Positions 49,190 to 59,560 are shown, numbered from the stretch's first letter. The stretch is 64,000 bases of DNA from Campylobacter sp. US33a (GCF_004378855.1 NZ_RYYL01000003.1:124001-188000); one strand, 5' to 3'. Notes: a model not told the origin generated them from the letters alone. Translations and numbers: made by a program.

Positions 49190-49639
49190 TTAACTCCCAC
49201 TCTCTCGCATTTTTCGCTTGGCTAATCCCATTTGCTCATAACCATCAATTTCTGATTTATAAATACCATAACGCTTATTAAGCTCTCTATTAAGAAAAGA
49301 GATATTTTTCGCACTCGCATTAGGATGTGCTGCAAAAAGTGCGATAAAATCAAGTTTTTCTTTCATGGCTTGACTAAGTTGTTTTGATTTTTTTTTATCA
49401 AATTTTTGAGTGTTGATAAACATAATAGCAAATTCTTGAAGTTGCTGGGAATTTAATCTTGTATTTTCTAAAGCACTTTTTAAAGCCTCTAAATTTAAAA
49501 TTTCATTTTTTTGTTGAGTTTTTTGAGATTTTTTAACTAAATCTCGATTTTTATGCAGTAAAATCAAAGCCACCACACAAGCAATAACAAGTGCAATGGC
49601 TAAAATTAAAATAAATATTAAAACCGATTTGTCATTCAT
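49190..49639 (-). CDS. Membrane-anchored protein downstream of ccsBA
   Basis: A 149-residue protein with one N-terminal membrane helix (VLIFILILAIALVIACVVALILL) and a charged cytoplasmic or periplasmic domain (FDKKKSKQLSQAMKEKLDFI, LNRELNKRYGIYKSEIDGYEQMG). Its ATG overlaps the ccsBA stop by four bases, so it may assist cytochrome c assembly; that is inference from position only. Confidence 0.7.
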   Translation of the reverse strand: MNDKSVLIFILILAIALVIACVVALILLHKNRDLVKKSQKTQQKNEILNLEALKSALENTRLNSQQLQEFAIMFINTQKFDKKKSKQLSQAMKEKLDFIALFAAHPNASAKNISFLNRELNKRYGIYKSEIDGYEQMGLAKRKMRESGS

Positions 49640-52600
49640 ACTTTTTTAACATAAGAACGTTTAAAATACGCCACAAACCCTAAAATAACCATTGCTAAAA
49701 ATCCCCAATAAACATAATCTGGAATTTTCGCAGCCTCTCCTGCTGCATAAGAATGAAGTCCCACAAGGAAATAATTCACCCCAAAATAAGTCATAATAAT
49801 ACTCCAATAAGCAAACATAGAAATAAGAGCGAAATTATATTGATTTAAAAAGTTCGGTATCATTCTTAAGTGCAAAATGGCAGCATAGACCAAAATACTC
49901 ACTAAAGCCCAAGTTTCCTTGGAATCCCAACTCCAATATCTTCCCCAGCTTTCATTTGCCCAAACCGCACCTAAGAAATTTCCAACAGTAAGTAAACAAA
50001 GTCCTAAGATCATTGCCATTTCACTAATTCTTGTCGCTTCGGTAATATTTCTTAATATATTTCCATTGGCTTTTCCATCTTTTCTAAGAAAACACATTAA
50101 AACTAAAACAAAAATTCCAAGCAAGGCACAAAGTCCTAAAAATCCATAACTTGCAGTAATAACAGATACATGGATACTAAGCCAATAAGAATTTAAAACC
50201 GGCATAATATTTGTAATTTGCGGATCCATTTCATTAAGATGTGCAACCATTAAAGTTATGCCTGCTAGAATAGAAGTTAAAGATAGCGCTATTGGACTTT
50301 TACGCGAAAAGAAAATACCTGATAAAGCCAAGGCCCATGCAATATAAACCATACTCTCATAAGCATTACTCCAAGGCGCACGCTCAGCTAAATACCATCT
50401 AAGTCCGAGCCCTAAAGTATGGATTAAAAACGCAATGATATTAAAAATATAAATAGCTTTAAAAACAAAATTTATTTTTAAACTAGATTTTAACATCTTG
50501 GTGAAAACCAAAAGCAAAAGCAAAATACCTGCAACTAGATAAATTTTAATAAGCTCGACAAAGATTTGTGCTTTATTAACAAAAAGTTCTGTTTTTATTT
50601 TACTATCGCTTGGTATAATCGACGCACCGTATTCATTTTGATAAGCTTTTATATATGTTAAATTCTGATTTGCTTTTTCCCAATCTCCAGTTTGAATCGC
50701 TTGTATTGCAGAATTAATATAATTTTGAAATAAAGTAAAAATAATAGCTTGTTCTTTATTTTGAGTCTGATTCATTGCTTCAAAAAAAGAATACCATTCA
50801 TTATTAATAGCATTTTGAGCAGGGAAAATTTTAAAAAGTTCTCCATAAAATACCAAAGCAACGATATTAAATCTTTCATCGAGCTTGAGTATTTCTTTAT
50901 TAAAAACCCCTCTAGCATTTTGATTTTGACGGTTAGCGTTTTCTACATATCTTTGAATTTTATAAGTATTATCAGCATTTAAAAAATCATTGTATGAAAC
51001 ATATTTATGATCTATATTTTCATCCAAACCTAAAATTTTAGCAATCTCTTTTCTTACAGCAGCATTTGGTGGCATGGCAATGATTTTTTCATCAGCCCAT
51101 ATTTTTGCATTAACCAGCATAGAAAGCATCACCGCATTAGCGTTTTGTCCCTTATAACTTGAGTTTTTATGAACTTTTTCTAAAATTTCCCTTGCCAAAG
51201 TATCAAAAGGAACCATTCTACCACCATTTCTTTGCACGATTAAAGTGCTTAAACTTTTGGCATGCTCGTCTGAAATTTGTGGTAGTTCTTGTGCTTTAAC
51301 TTCATTGGTAAAAAACACCAAACTTGCAAAAGCAATAGCAGAAGTATATTTTAAAGCGTCCTTATTGACTAATTTTGCAAGAATTCTAAACCTTGAATTT
51401 GGATTTAAAATATTTAAAAACATTCCCAAAGAAAGCAAAATATAACCTATATAAGTTGGTATTTTACCAGGATCTTTATTTACCGAAAGTACAGTGCCTT
51501 TTTCATCCTGATCGTAAGAACTTTGATAAAAACGATATCCTTCATAGTCTAAAACATTATTCATGAAAATCCTATAATCAAATTTTTTGTCTCCGTGAGT
51601 CACAGTGATTTCGCTAGCATAAGACTTTGGAGACATTGAACCCGCATAGCGATCAAGCTGAAAATCTCTCAGATAAACTTCAAAAGGTAGCTCATGAACA
51701 GAAGTATTCCAAGCGATGAAAAATTTCTCTCCACTAAGTTCTACAACACTAGGTTTAGCAAATTCAAAGACAAAAATGTTTGCTTTTTCACCCTTATATT
51801 CAACCTCTAATTCTAAAGCATTTCTGGCCATTTTCAGATCATGAGGCTGGTATTTGGTATCCATAGCAAAAGTTTTTAAAGAAAGCAAAGGTTCATTTTT
51901 CCACGCACTTGCCTCACCAAATAAAGCAATTAATGAAGTTCTTGCAAGTTCTATCCATCTAGTGCCAAACCATAACCAAAAACTCTCATCTTCAGGACGA
52001 TTAATTCCTTGAATTTGAGTGCTTGCATGCAAAGAGGCAAATTGTATTACAAAGCTATTTCCATTTATATTATATAAGCGTTTTTGATCTGTGCTTGCAT
52101 TTTTTCCAGCTTTTAAAACACCATTTTCGCCAGTTTGCATAGCAAAAAATTCCAAATCATTGCTGGAGCTAAGATTTAAATTTTGATCAATTTTTACATA
52201 AGGACTAGGAAGCTTATCAACTAAGAAACCAAAATTAACACCATCAATGGTTTTAATTTCTCCTTGAGTAAGTTTAATGATTTGCGAATTTCCATTTTTA
52301 TCCGCTAACATAAAGCTGAGTAAAGCACTAGTATTTTCATCTTCTATCATCACTTCTTTGGCATCTAAAATTAAATTTTTATAACTTAATTTTGCCTTCT
52401 CATCCCCATCTCCGACTTTAAGATTTAATTCAAAATTATTTGCAAAAGGAAGTACGGCTATGTCTTTTTGCATCGCTTGACCATAAATTTTATTATCTTT
52501 TAAAGTTGAAAATTTAATAAAAGATTTGGAGCTTACGACAACGGAATTAGACTCGTTTTCTCTAATACTTAATATCCCTTCATAACCTCCATAACGAGTC

Positions 52601-52881
52601 ATTGCAGAACCTAAAAGAATGAATAAAAAAGAAAGATGAAAGAGCATCAATGGAAATTTTTTCAACATAAACATTTTGTAAGTAAACATTGCACAAAGCA
52701 AATTTATGCCCAATAAAAGCTGCAAAAAACCAAACCATAAAGTACCATAAATCATAGCCCAAGCAGTAGGTGTTCCATAAGCACTTTCTATAAAAGTTGC
52801 TAAACCGCTAAAAAAAGCAAAAAGTAAAAATAGTATGATAGAATTTTTAATATTCCCAATACTTTTGATTATTGTTCTCAT
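49636..52881 (-). CDS. ccsBA: System II cytochrome c synthase, ResB-CcsA fusion
   Basis: A 1081-residue membrane protein that exports haem and attaches it to CxxCH motifs of periplasmic cytochromes. The N-terminal half is ResB/CcsB-like, with helices near 13-30, 45-62 and 75-92, a large periplasmic domain and another helix near 475. The C-terminal half is CcsA, with the haem-handling WWD segment WANESWGRYWSWDSKETWAL. The single-chain fusion is typical of Campylobacterota. It has its own -10 box at 52915. Confidence 0.95.
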   Translation of the reverse strand: MRTIIKSIGNIKNSIILFLLFAFFSGLATFIESAYGTPTAWAMIYGTLWFGFLQLLLGINLLCAMFTYKMFMLKKFPLMLFHLSFLFILLGSAMTRYGGYEGILSIRENESNSVVVSSKSFIKFSTLKDNKIYGQAMQKDIAVLPFANNFELNLKVGDGDEKAKLSYKNLILDAKEVMIEDENTSALLSFMLADKNGNSQIIKLTQGEIKTIDGVNFGFLVDKLPSPYVKIDQNLNLSSSNDLEFFAMQTGENGVLKAGKNASTDQKRLYNINGNSFVIQFASLHASTQIQGINRPEDESFWLWFGTRWIELARTSLIALFGEASAWKNEPLLSLKTFAMDTKYQPHDLKMARNALELEVEYKGEKANIFVFEFAKPSVVELSGEKFFIAWNTSVHELPFEVYLRDFQLDRYAGSMSPKSYASEITVTHGDKKFDYRIFMNNVLDYEGYRFYQSSYDQDEKGTVLSVNKDPGKIPTYIGYILLSLGMFLNILNPNSRFRILAKLVNKDALKYTSAIAFASLVFFTNEVKAQELPQISDEHAKSLSTLIVQRNGGRMVPFDTLAREILEKVHKNSSYKGQNANAVMLSMLVNAKIWADEKIIAMPPNAAVRKEIAKILGLDENIDHKYVSYNDFLNADNTYKIQRYVENANRQNQNARGVFNKEILKLDERFNIVALVFYGELFKIFPAQNAINNEWYSFFEAMNQTQNKEQAIIFTLFQNYINSAIQAIQTGDWEKANQNLTYIKAYQNEYGASIIPSDSKIKTELFVNKAQIFVELIKIYLVAGILLLLLVFTKMLKSSLKINFVFKAIYIFNIIAFLIHTLGLGLRWYLAERAPWSNAYESMVYIAWALALSGIFFSRKSPIALSLTSILAGITLMVAHLNEMDPQITNIMPVLNSYWLSIHVSVITASYGFLGLCALLGIFVLVLMCFLRKDGKANGNILRNITEATRISEMAMILGLCLLTVGNFLGAVWANESWGRYWSWDSKETWALVSILVYAAILHLRMIPNFLNQYNFALISMFAYWSIIMTYFGVNYFLVGLHSYAAGEAAKIPDYVYWGFLAMVILGFVAYFKRSYVKKV

Positions 52882-52914
52882 TTAGACCTTCTTTTTGATA
52901 ATTTAAAAAAACAA

Positions 52915-52920
52915 ATTATA
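52915..52920 (-). promoter_or_regulatory. Putative -10 box for ccsBA
   Basis: Minus-strand TATAAT, 34 bases upstream of the ccsBA start in the 127-base gap after livF. I see no clear terminator for the liv operon in this gap. Confidence 0.55.
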
Positions 52921-53008
52921 AATCAGAGTATTTAACTCTTTGTAACATTTATAAGAAAATAAATATACTTCAATGATTTTGATAAAGCAATTACTTTTAG
53001 TAACAAAA

Positions 53009-53704
53009 TCACACACCTAAGTATTTTTTGCGAATCTCATCATCACCTATAATATCACTAGCTTTACCGTGCATAGGAATTTTTCCATTTTCTAAAACAT
53101 AAGCATAATCACTGATTTTTAAAGCAGAATAAGCATTTTGTTCTACTAAAAGTATAGTAATACCCTCTTCTTTTAAACGCACTATGGTATCAAAAACTTC
53201 TCCAACAATTTTAGGCGCAAGTCCCAAAGAAGGTTCGTCAAGCATTAAAAGCTTAGGTTCGCTCATCAAAGCTCTTGAGATAGCAAGCATTTGTGCTTCT
53301 CCTCCACTTAAAGTTCCAGCTAAAGCGTTCTTTTTGCTTGCAAGTCTAGGGAAAATTTTATACATTTGCTCCCTTAAGTGCTCATAATTTTCAGCGTTAT
53401 TAAATGCTCCAATTTTTAAATTCTCATCAATGCTAAGATTAATAAAAACACGCCTACCTTCAGGAACTAAAGCTATACCTTTTTCTACTAAAGTATGAGT
53501 AAGATGTCTTTTGGTATCATAACCCAAAAAATTAATCTCCCCTTTTCTTTTAACGATATTAAGCATTGCATTTAAGGTGGAAGTTTTTCCAGCACCATTA
53601 GAGCCTATTAAAGAAACAATATGTCCTGTTTCTACTTTAAAATCAATACCTTTAACCGCTTCAATCAAACCATAATAAACATGCAAATTCTTAACTACTA
53701 GCAT
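53009..53704 (-). CDS. livF: Branched-chain amino acid ABC transporter ATPase LivF
   Basis: A 231-residue ATPase: Walker A GSNGAGKTS (about 33-41), signature LSGGEAQMLAISRALM, Walker B LLMLDEPSLGLAP. The short form with an AYSALKISDYAYVLENG C-terminus is LivF-like. It energises uptake of Leu, Ile and Val with LivGHM and the two binding proteins. It overlaps livG by 14 bases. Confidence 0.94.
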   Translation of the reverse strand: MLVVKNLHVYYGLIEAVKGIDFKVETGHIVSLIGSNGAGKTSTLNAMLNIVKRKGEINFLGYDTKRHLTHTLVEKGIALVPEGRRVFINLSIDENLKIGAFNNAENYEHLREQMYKIFPRLASKKNALAGTLSGGEAQMLAISRALMSEPKLLMLDEPSLGLAPKIVGEVFDTIVRLKEEGITILLVEQNAYSALKISDYAYVLENGKIPMHGKASDIIGDDEIRKKYLGV

Positions 53705-54461
53705 TAAAATCCCCTAAATAAGCCGCTATAACATCTTTGTTTTCTACTGCATCGCTAACCTTGCCTTCAAAAATTGTTTTACCATAATCTAAAACCAAAA
53801 CTCTATCGCAAAGCTTGTTTACAAATTTCATATCATGTTCTATAAGCAACACGCTAATCTTATAATCTTTTCTTAATTTAAAAATAAGTTCTGCAAGCTC
53901 ATCGCTTTCTGCTCCATTCATTCCAGCAGCTGGTTCGTCAAGCAAAAGGAGTCTTGGACTTGTCGCCATAGCTCTTGCAATCTCTACTTTTCTTTGTTGT
54001 CCATAGCTCAAACTCGTAGCCTTTTCTTGTGCAAGCTCCGCAATACCAAGTTCTTCTAAAAGCTCATAAGCCTTAGTTTGAAATTCTTTTTCTACTTTTC
54101 TAAAACGCCCAAAATGTAAAAAAGCTTCAAAAATACTATACTTCATTTGATGATTAAAACCTATTAATACATTTTCTAACACATTCATACTTGAAAAAAG
54201 GCGTATGTTTTGAAAGGTTCGCGCTATCCCCAAATGCACTATTTTATGTGGTTTTAAATGATCTATCCTTTGATTTTTAAAAAAAACCTTACCGCTTGTA
54301 GGTTTATAATTTCCGGTAATAATATTAAAAAGTGTAGTTTTGCCAGCACCATTTGGTCCAATAAGTCCAAAAATTTCACCCTCATTGATACAAAAAGAAG
54401 TTTCATTTATAGCTTTTACTCCACCAAAGCTCTTAGAAATTTTTTCCAAATTAAGTATCAT
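53691..54461 (-). CDS. livG: Branched-chain amino acid ABC transporter ATPase LivG
   Basis: A 256-residue ATPase: Walker [13 protein letters not shown], then [24 protein letters not shown] (LivG/BraF-specific), signature [16 protein letters not shown] and Walker [13 protein letters not shown]. The ATGA-type overlap with livM suggests coupled translation. Confidence 0.95.
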   Translation of the reverse strand: MILNLEKISKSFGGVKAINETSFCINEGEIFGLIGPNGAGKTTLFNIITGNYKPTSGKVFFKNQRIDHLKPHKIVHLGIARTFQNIRLFSSMNVLENVLIGFNHQMKYSIFEAFLHFGRFRKVEKEFQTKAYELLEELGIAELAQEKATSLSYGQQRKVEIARAMATSPRLLLLDEPAAGMNGAESDELAELIFKLRKDYKISVLLIEHDMKFVNKLCDRVLVLDYGKTIFEGKVSDAVENKDVIAAYLGDFNASS

Positions 54462-55525
54462 TGTTTTCTCCCATTTTTAGGGTTTTTCTTAAATTTCAAA
54501 AAGTCTAAAAGCTCTTTATCTCCCATTAAACCTTTTCGTGCAAAAAGCATAACAAGAATAAGCGCCAATGAAAAAACAACCATTCTAAGTCCTGGTCTTG
54601 CTTCAGTTTGATAACCAAAAATATTCATACTTTCATCTAAAAATCTTAGCCATTCACTTCCACCTATTACCAAAACAGCTCCAATAATTGCCCCAGTTGT
54701 TGATCCTAGTCCGCCCAAAACAATAATAATCAATAATTGAAAAGTTAGCAAAAAGTCAAATTGTTCCGGAGAAACAGAAGCTAAAAAGTATGCCAAAAGT
54801 CCGCCACCTACACCTTCTAAAAACGCCGAAGTGCCAAAAGCTAATGTTTTAATCCAAAAAGTATGAATTCCCATCGCACTAGCGGCATCCTCATCATCTC
54901 TTATGGCTTTCATAGCTCTACCGTATTTTGAATAGGTAATATTTAAAATAAGAATAACAGAAATAATTGCTATACCACCTGCCCAATAAATAAGATCTGA
55001 AGACTTAGGCAAATCACTAGAGCTTAAAGTAAGCCCCAAAGAACCATTGGTTATTGAAGGAAAATTAATTGCCAAAAGCTTAATGATAATACCAAAACCT
55101 AAAGTTACAATAGCCAAATAATCCCCTCTTACGCGAAAAACAGCAAAAGAAAGAATAAAAGAAAGCAAACAAGAAAAAAATCCAGCCGCCAATAAAGCTA
55201 AAATAAAATTTGGAGAATGAAAAGCTAAGATAAAAGTGCTTGGATCCTCTAATGAAAATTGATCGATTTTGCTTTCGCTATTTAAAAGCAACAAGGCTGT
55301 TACATAAGCTCCTATGGCTACAAAACCATTGGGCTCGAGTGAAAATTGCCCTGTAACTCCGTTGATAAGATTGTAACTGATAGCCAAAATAATAAAAATA
55401 GCAATATTGCTTAATATTCTTTCTCCATAATCATCAAAAAAATACGGAGAAACAATAATAAAAGCGATAGCAATAATTAAAAATAATAAATGAAAAAACT
55501 TGTTTTCAATTTTAGTGAAATCCAT
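54458..55525 (-). CDS. livM: Branched-chain amino acid ABC transporter permease LivM
   Basis: A 355-residue permease with about ten hydrophobic segments. It has the LivM motif [20 protein letters not shown], the coupling loop [19 protein letters not shown] and [13 protein letters not shown]. It forms the channel with LivH, encoded two bases upstream. Confidence 0.94.
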   Translation of the reverse strand: MDFTKIENKFFHLLFLIIAIAFIIVSPYFFDDYGERILSNIAIFIILAISYNLINGVTGQFSLEPNGFVAIGAYVTALLLLNSESKIDQFSLEDPSTFILAFHSPNFILALLAAGFFSCLLSFILSFAVFRVRGDYLAIVTLGFGIIIKLLAINFPSITNGSLGLTLSSSDLPKSSDLIYWAGGIAIISVILILNITYSKYGRAMKAIRDDEDAASAMGIHTFWIKTLAFGTSAFLEGVGGGLLAYFLASVSPEQFDFLLTFQLLIIIVLGGLGSTTGAIIGAVLVIGGSEWLRFLDESMNIFGYQTEARPGLRMVVFSLALILVMLFARKGLMGDKELLDFLKFKKNPKNGRKQ

Positions 55526-55527
55526 AT

Positions 55528-56424
55528 TTAAAACCTACTTTTTTCAAAATTAATACCCAAAATTCCTGTGGGTTTAAAGAGTAAAATAAATACCAAGAAA
55601 ATAAAAGCGAAAGCATCTTTAAATCCTGCCATTTCTGGAATTAAAGCCACGAAAACAACTTCGGTAAAACCAATGATTAATCCGCCTAAAACCGCACCTA
55701 CAACCGACCCAATACCTCCTAAAACCGCAGCTGCAAAAGCTTTAAGTCCTATTAAAGTTCCCATAGTAGGATCAACGGAAGGATAACTACTTGCCCAAAA
55801 AACACCGCCAACTGCAGCCAAAGCAGAACCCAAAGCAAATACAATAGCAATAATTTTATTTGCATCAATTCCCATTAAATTTACAGTATGTATATCAAAA
55901 GCTAAAGCTCTAATGGCAATACCATACTTGCTTTTATAAAGTATAAAAAGCACAATAAGTAAAATTAATAAAGTTAAAATTGGTATTACTATATTAATCA
56001 CGCTCATACTAATACTACCAAAATTTATCACCTCTTGAAGGTATTCAGGAACTTCAAAAAATCTTGGTGTAGAACCAAAAAACATATTGAAAAGATTTTG
56101 TATCAAATAACTAATACCAATAGCTGTAATAAGCAAAGAAATCCGAGGAGCTTTTCTTAAGGGTTTATAGGCAATTTTATCAATAGCTATACCCACACAA
56201 GCTGCAAAAATCATCGCCAAAGATAAGGCCCCTAAAAAAGGGACTCCCATAGAAGTCACGCAAAAAAGTGCAGCATATGCACCCACCATCATAATATCGC
56301 CATGTGCAAAATTTATAAGTCTTAAAACACCATAAACCATTGTATAACCTATGGCAATAAGTGCATACATGCTGCCAAGACTAAAACCATTAATAAGTTG
56401 TTGAATTAATAAAGTAGAATCCAT
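55528..56424 (-). CDS. livH: Branched-chain amino acid ABC transporter permease LivH
   Basis: A 298-residue permease. It has QQLINGFSLGSMYALIAIGYT, GVLRLINFAHGDIMMVGAY, GIAIRALAFDIHTVNLMGID and GGIGSVVGAVLGGLIIG. The NFAHGD motif is typical of LivH. It lies seven bases after the livK-like gene. Confidence 0.95.
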   Translation of the reverse strand: MDSTLLIQQLINGFSLGSMYALIAIGYTMVYGVLRLINFAHGDIMMVGAYAALFCVTSMGVPFLGALSLAMIFAACVGIAIDKIAYKPLRKAPRISLLITAIGISYLIQNLFNMFFGSTPRFFEVPEYLQEVINFGSISMSVINIVIPILTLLILLIVLFILYKSKYGIAIRALAFDIHTVNLMGIDANKIIAIVFALGSALAAVGGVFWASSYPSVDPTMGTLIGLKAFAAAVLGGIGSVVGAVLGGLIIGFTEVVFVALIPEMAGFKDAFAFIFLVFILLFKPTGILGINFEKSRF

Positions 56425-56431
56425 TTTTTTC

Positions 56432-57544
56432 CTAAGGGTTAATTAAATCTTTATAACTTTGTTTTTGATTTTTAATTTCTTTTACTACTACTGATCTAGT
56501 CGCATTGCCACTTTTATCAATGCTTATAACTCCGCTTACACCTTCATAATTATTGGTTTGATGAATTTTATCATTGACACAAGCTGGAGTGAGATTATCA
56601 ACACAACGATTCATTGCATCAAACATTACAAAATATGCATCTGCACCCATTGCTGAAAAATTAGGCACTTCTTTAGAACCTTTAACTTTCGAATAAGCAC
56701 CGATAAATTCTTTACTAAGCTTAGTAGGAGGGTTGTTATAATCAAAACTATCAGTAAAAATATAACCTTCGCTTGCATCTTGTGCAAGTTTAACAAAAGT
56801 CTCATCTGCTACGCCATCAGCTGAACCCATAGGCAATTTAAGTCCTGCGTTTTGAGCTTGGCGCACAAACAATGAGGCTTCATTATAATAAATTGGCAAA
56901 TATACAAATTCAGGATTTAGTTTTTGAATTTGAGAAATAATGGCTTTATAATCTTTATCTCCCGAGCTCACACGCAACTTAGCCAAAATTTTACCGCCAT
57001 TGGCTATAAATTCTTTTTCAAAAGCCTTTGCAAGTCCTAAAGAATAATCTGTCGTTTGATCCATTACAATAACAGCATTTTTATAATGAAGTTTAGAAAA
57101 AACATATTTTGCCAAAGATGAACCTTGAAAGCTATCCATAAAACATACACGACTAGAATAATTCTTTTTATTAAGTAATTTATCCCCAGTTGCAGCTGGA
57201 GCAATTACGGGTATTTTATTCTCTTCTGCTACTCTCATTACTTGCAAGGTATTAGCCGTTACCATTTCGCCAATAAGACCTATAACTTTATCTTGAGAAA
57301 CAAGTCTAGTGGCCGCAGTAGAAGATTCTATTTTATCCCCTTTAGTATCTACAACGACGAGATTGATTTTATCTCCGTTTTTAAGAGTATTTTGCATAGA
57401 ATTTGCAATTTTTATCCCATCAAGCGCACTTTGTCCATAAGCTGCTGTAGCACCAGTTAAGGGCATTACTATACCTATATTAATTTCTTTAGCTTGCAAG
57501 CTTAGAGTTAAAGCACAAAGGATAATTAAACCAATTTTTTTCAC
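56432..57544 (-). CDS. livK: Branched-chain amino acid binding protein (LivK-like)
   Basis: A 370-residue periplasmic binding protein with a signal peptide (LIILCALTLSLQAKE) and a type I fold: IGIVMPLTGATAAYGQSALDG, the ligand-proximal APAATGDKL, and NYSSRVCFMDSFQG. It is close to the next gene upstream along the whole length (same C-terminal TNNYEGVSGVISIDKSGNATRS block), so the two arose by tandem duplication. Which one is LivJ or LivK follows gene order only. Confidence 0.85.
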   Translation of the reverse strand: MKKIGLIILCALTLSLQAKEINIGIVMPLTGATAAYGQSALDGIKIANSMQNTLKNGDKINLVVVDTKGDKIESSTAATRLVSQDKVIGLIGEMVTANTLQVMRVAEENKIPVIAPAATGDKLLNKKNYSSRVCFMDSFQGSSLAKYVFSKLHYKNAVIVMDQTTDYSLGLAKAFEKEFIANGGKILAKLRVSSGDKDYKAIISQIQKLNPEFVYLPIYYNEASLFVRQAQNAGLKLPMGSADGVADETFVKLAQDASEGYIFTDSFDYNNPPTKLSKEFIGAYSKVKGSKEVPNFSAMGADAYFVMFDAMNRCVDNLTPACVNDKIHQTNNYEGVSGVISIDKSGNATRSVVVKEIKNQKQSYKDLINP

Positions 57545-57555
57545 TTTTAAACTCC

Positions 57556-58671
57556 TTAAGGATTGATTGTTGTTTTATAAACTTGTTGTTGATTTTTAAT
57601 TTCTTTTATCACTACTGATCTTGAAGCATTTCCGCTTTTATCAATGCTTATGATACCACCAACTCCTTCATAATTATTGGTTTGATGAATTTTATCATTG
57701 ACACAAGCTGGAGTAAGATTATCTTTGCATTGATTCATAGCATTAAGCATTACATAATAAGCATCTGCACCCATTGCTGAAAATGCAGGTAAAGCTTTGC
57801 TATTTTTTTCTTTTTCATAAGCACTAATAAATTTGCGTCCCAAATTTGTGCTTGGGTTATTATAATCAAAGCTATCAGTAAAAACCACACCATTAACAGC
57901 ATCACCACCAAGATCGATAAAAGTTTGATTATTTACCCCATCTCCTGCAGAAAATAATTTATCAAAACCTGTTTGTCTTGCTTGTCTTGCAATCAAAGCA
58001 GCTTCTGGATGATAAATTGGCATATAAACAAAATCAGGATTTAAACTTTTAAGCTGCGAAGCAATAGCTTTAAAATCTTTATCCCCTGAAGAAATGGTAA
58101 GCTTTTTAATAACCTTTCCGCCTTTAGCCTTAAATTCTTTTTCAAAAGCCTTTGCAAGTCCTAAAGAATAAACATTGCTTTGATCTACAATCACAACAAC
58201 ACTTTGCAAACCTAAGTCTTTATAGGCATAAGTAGCAAATTTATCTCCTTGAAAACTATCCATAAAACACACACGACTTGCATAAGTTTTTTTATCTAAA
58301 AGCTTATCTCCTGAAGCTACTGGGGCAATAACTGGAACTTTTTTATCTTCAGCAATAGAAATAACTTGCATGGTATTTGGAGTAACAGCCTCTCCAATAA
58401 GTCCTACAACCTTATCTTGAGAAATAAGTCTTGTAGTCGCAGTTGAAGTTTCAATTTTATCCCCTTTAGTATCTACAACTACCAATTTTACTTTATCTCC
58501 ATTGTCCAAAGTAGGATTAAGTTTATTGGCAAGCTCAATACCTGTATAAACATCCTGTCCATAAGCCGCTAAAGATCCTGTTAAAGGCAATACAATACCT
58601 AAATTAACTTCTTTACCATAAGCTAAATTAGCCAAAAGTAAAGCACCTAATAACAAACTTCTTTTTTTCAT
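57556..58671 (-). CDS. livJ: Branched-chain amino acid binding protein (LivJ-like)
   Basis: A 371-residue periplasmic binding protein with a signal peptide (LLLGALLLANLAYGKE). Core segments are LGIVLPLTGSLAAYGQDVYTG, APVASGDKLLDKKTYASRV and SAMGADAYYVMLNAMNQC. It is a paralogue of the downstream gene; differences cluster in the ligand-facing lobe, which may give different specificities. First gene of the liv operon, 23 bases after a cytochrome c gene. Confidence 0.85.
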   Translation of the reverse strand: MKKRSLLLGALLLANLAYGKEVNLGIVLPLTGSLAAYGQDVYTGIELANKLNPTLDNGDKVKLVVVDTKGDKIETSTATTRLISQDKVVGLIGEAVTPNTMQVISIAEDKKVPVIAPVASGDKLLDKKTYASRVCFMDSFQGDKFATYAYKDLGLQSVVVIVDQSNVYSLGLAKAFEKEFKAKGGKVIKKLTISSGDKDFKAIASQLKSLNPDFVYMPIYHPEAALIARQARQTGFDKLFSAGDGVNNQTFIDLGGDAVNGVVFTDSFDYNNPSTNLGRKFISAYEKEKNSKALPAFSAMGADAYYVMLNAMNQCKDNLTPACVNDKIHQTNNYEGVGGIISIDKSGNASRSVVIKEIKNQQQVYKTTINP

Positions 58672-58694
58672 AAAATCTCCTTAATTAAAATTAA

Positions 58695-59129
58695 TCATTT
58701 AATAAAAGTTCCGTGTTTTGTTTTTTTCTCAGGCTCTTCTTCAAGCAAGTCTTTTGCTTGCATCTCTATAGCAAAATTCCCACCCTTTAAATAAGCAATA
58801 ATATAATTCATCTCATCATGACTTAAAGAATTTGCATAAGGTAGCATTTGAATTCTTGTAGCAGACTGTTCTCCACTTGCATTAGTCGTATAATCAATCA
58901 ATGCTGATTTAATATCAGCAGGCTCCATATTGCGAAGTATTCTTGAACCAGCAACAATTTTTTCCCCATTATCGCCATGACAAATATGGCATTTTTTTTC
59001 AAAATACAATTCCTTTGCCTTAGCCATATCATAACTAGCACCATCAAAAGTATAAGAAAATAGAGATTTTAAACTAATCCCAAAACCAAAAGTAAAACAA
59101 ATAATGAGTATAAACAATATACGAAACAT
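58695..59129 (-). CDS. Monohaem cytochrome c
   Basis: A 144-residue protein with an N-terminal signal or anchor (ILFILIICFTFGFGI), one CxxCH haem site (KCHICHGDNGEK, near 46-57), and a later Met ligand in RIQMLPYANSLSHDEMNYIIAYL. The charged C-terminal tail (EEEPEKKTKHG) follows a class I fold. The electron partner is unknown. It has a good -10 box and may be co-transcribed with livJ. Confidence 0.85.
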   Translation of the reverse strand: MFRILFILIICFTFGFGISLKSLFSYTFDGASYDMAKAKELYFEKKCHICHGDNGEKIVAGSRILRNMEPADIKSALIDYTTNASGEQSATRIQMLPYANSLSHDEMNYIIAYLKGGNFAIEMQAKDLLEEEPEKKTKHGTFIK

Positions 59130-59156
59130 AAAAAAACCTTTTATAAAATAAACGCA

Positions 59157-59162
59157 ATTATA
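59157..59162 (-). promoter_or_regulatory. Putative -10 box for the cytochrome c gene
   Basis: Minus-strand TATAAT, 28 bases upstream of the start, directly after the stop of the porin remnant. Confidence 0.55.
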
Positions 59163-59189
59163 TAAAAAAATGATAACAATTTCTATCTT

Positions 59190-59390
59190 TTATTTAATAG
59201 TGATATTTGTAGTAGCACGATTAGATTTCTTATTATTTTGCTTTAAATTTCCCTTAACTCTTTGATTTTCATAGCGATAACGAATAGTTCCCGAAACTTC
59301 TACATCTTCAAACACATCATCTAAAGGGGTAGCATGTGCAAAAGTGCTTAATATAAAAATAGAGATGGTGCACAAAATGATTCTTTTCAT
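59190..59390 (-). pseudogene. 5' remnant of a MOMP/Omp50-type porin gene
   Basis: Sixty-six residues from the ATG at 59390 (six bases after GGAG). They start with a clear signal peptide ending FAHA, then TPLDDVFEDVEVSGTIRYRY, the N-terminal strand of Campylobacter major outer membrane protein or Omp50. Such porins run to about 400 residues or more, but here the frame ends after NRATTNITIK and the next gene's promoter follows at once. So the rest is missing rather than shifted. The RBS and -10 box (59422) are intact. Confidence 0.7.
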
Positions 59391-59421
59391 CATTTTCTCC
59401 TTATATTTTTAAACTTCAAAG

Positions 59422-59427
59422 ATTATA
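59422..59427 (-). promoter_or_regulatory. Putative -10 box of the porin remnant
   Basis: Minus-strand TGGTATAAT (extended -10), 32 bases before the remnant's start, with AAGGAG downstream. Confidence 0.5.
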
Positions 59428-59560
59428 CCAAAAGAAATATTAACTTGATATTTGAAAATAAATTTTCATCTTGTTTTTCTTTAAGCGTGTATTTTGATAT
59501 TGCTTAAAGTTGATTTTGATACAATTAGATATTTTTAAGTATTACACAAAAAGGTTAAAA

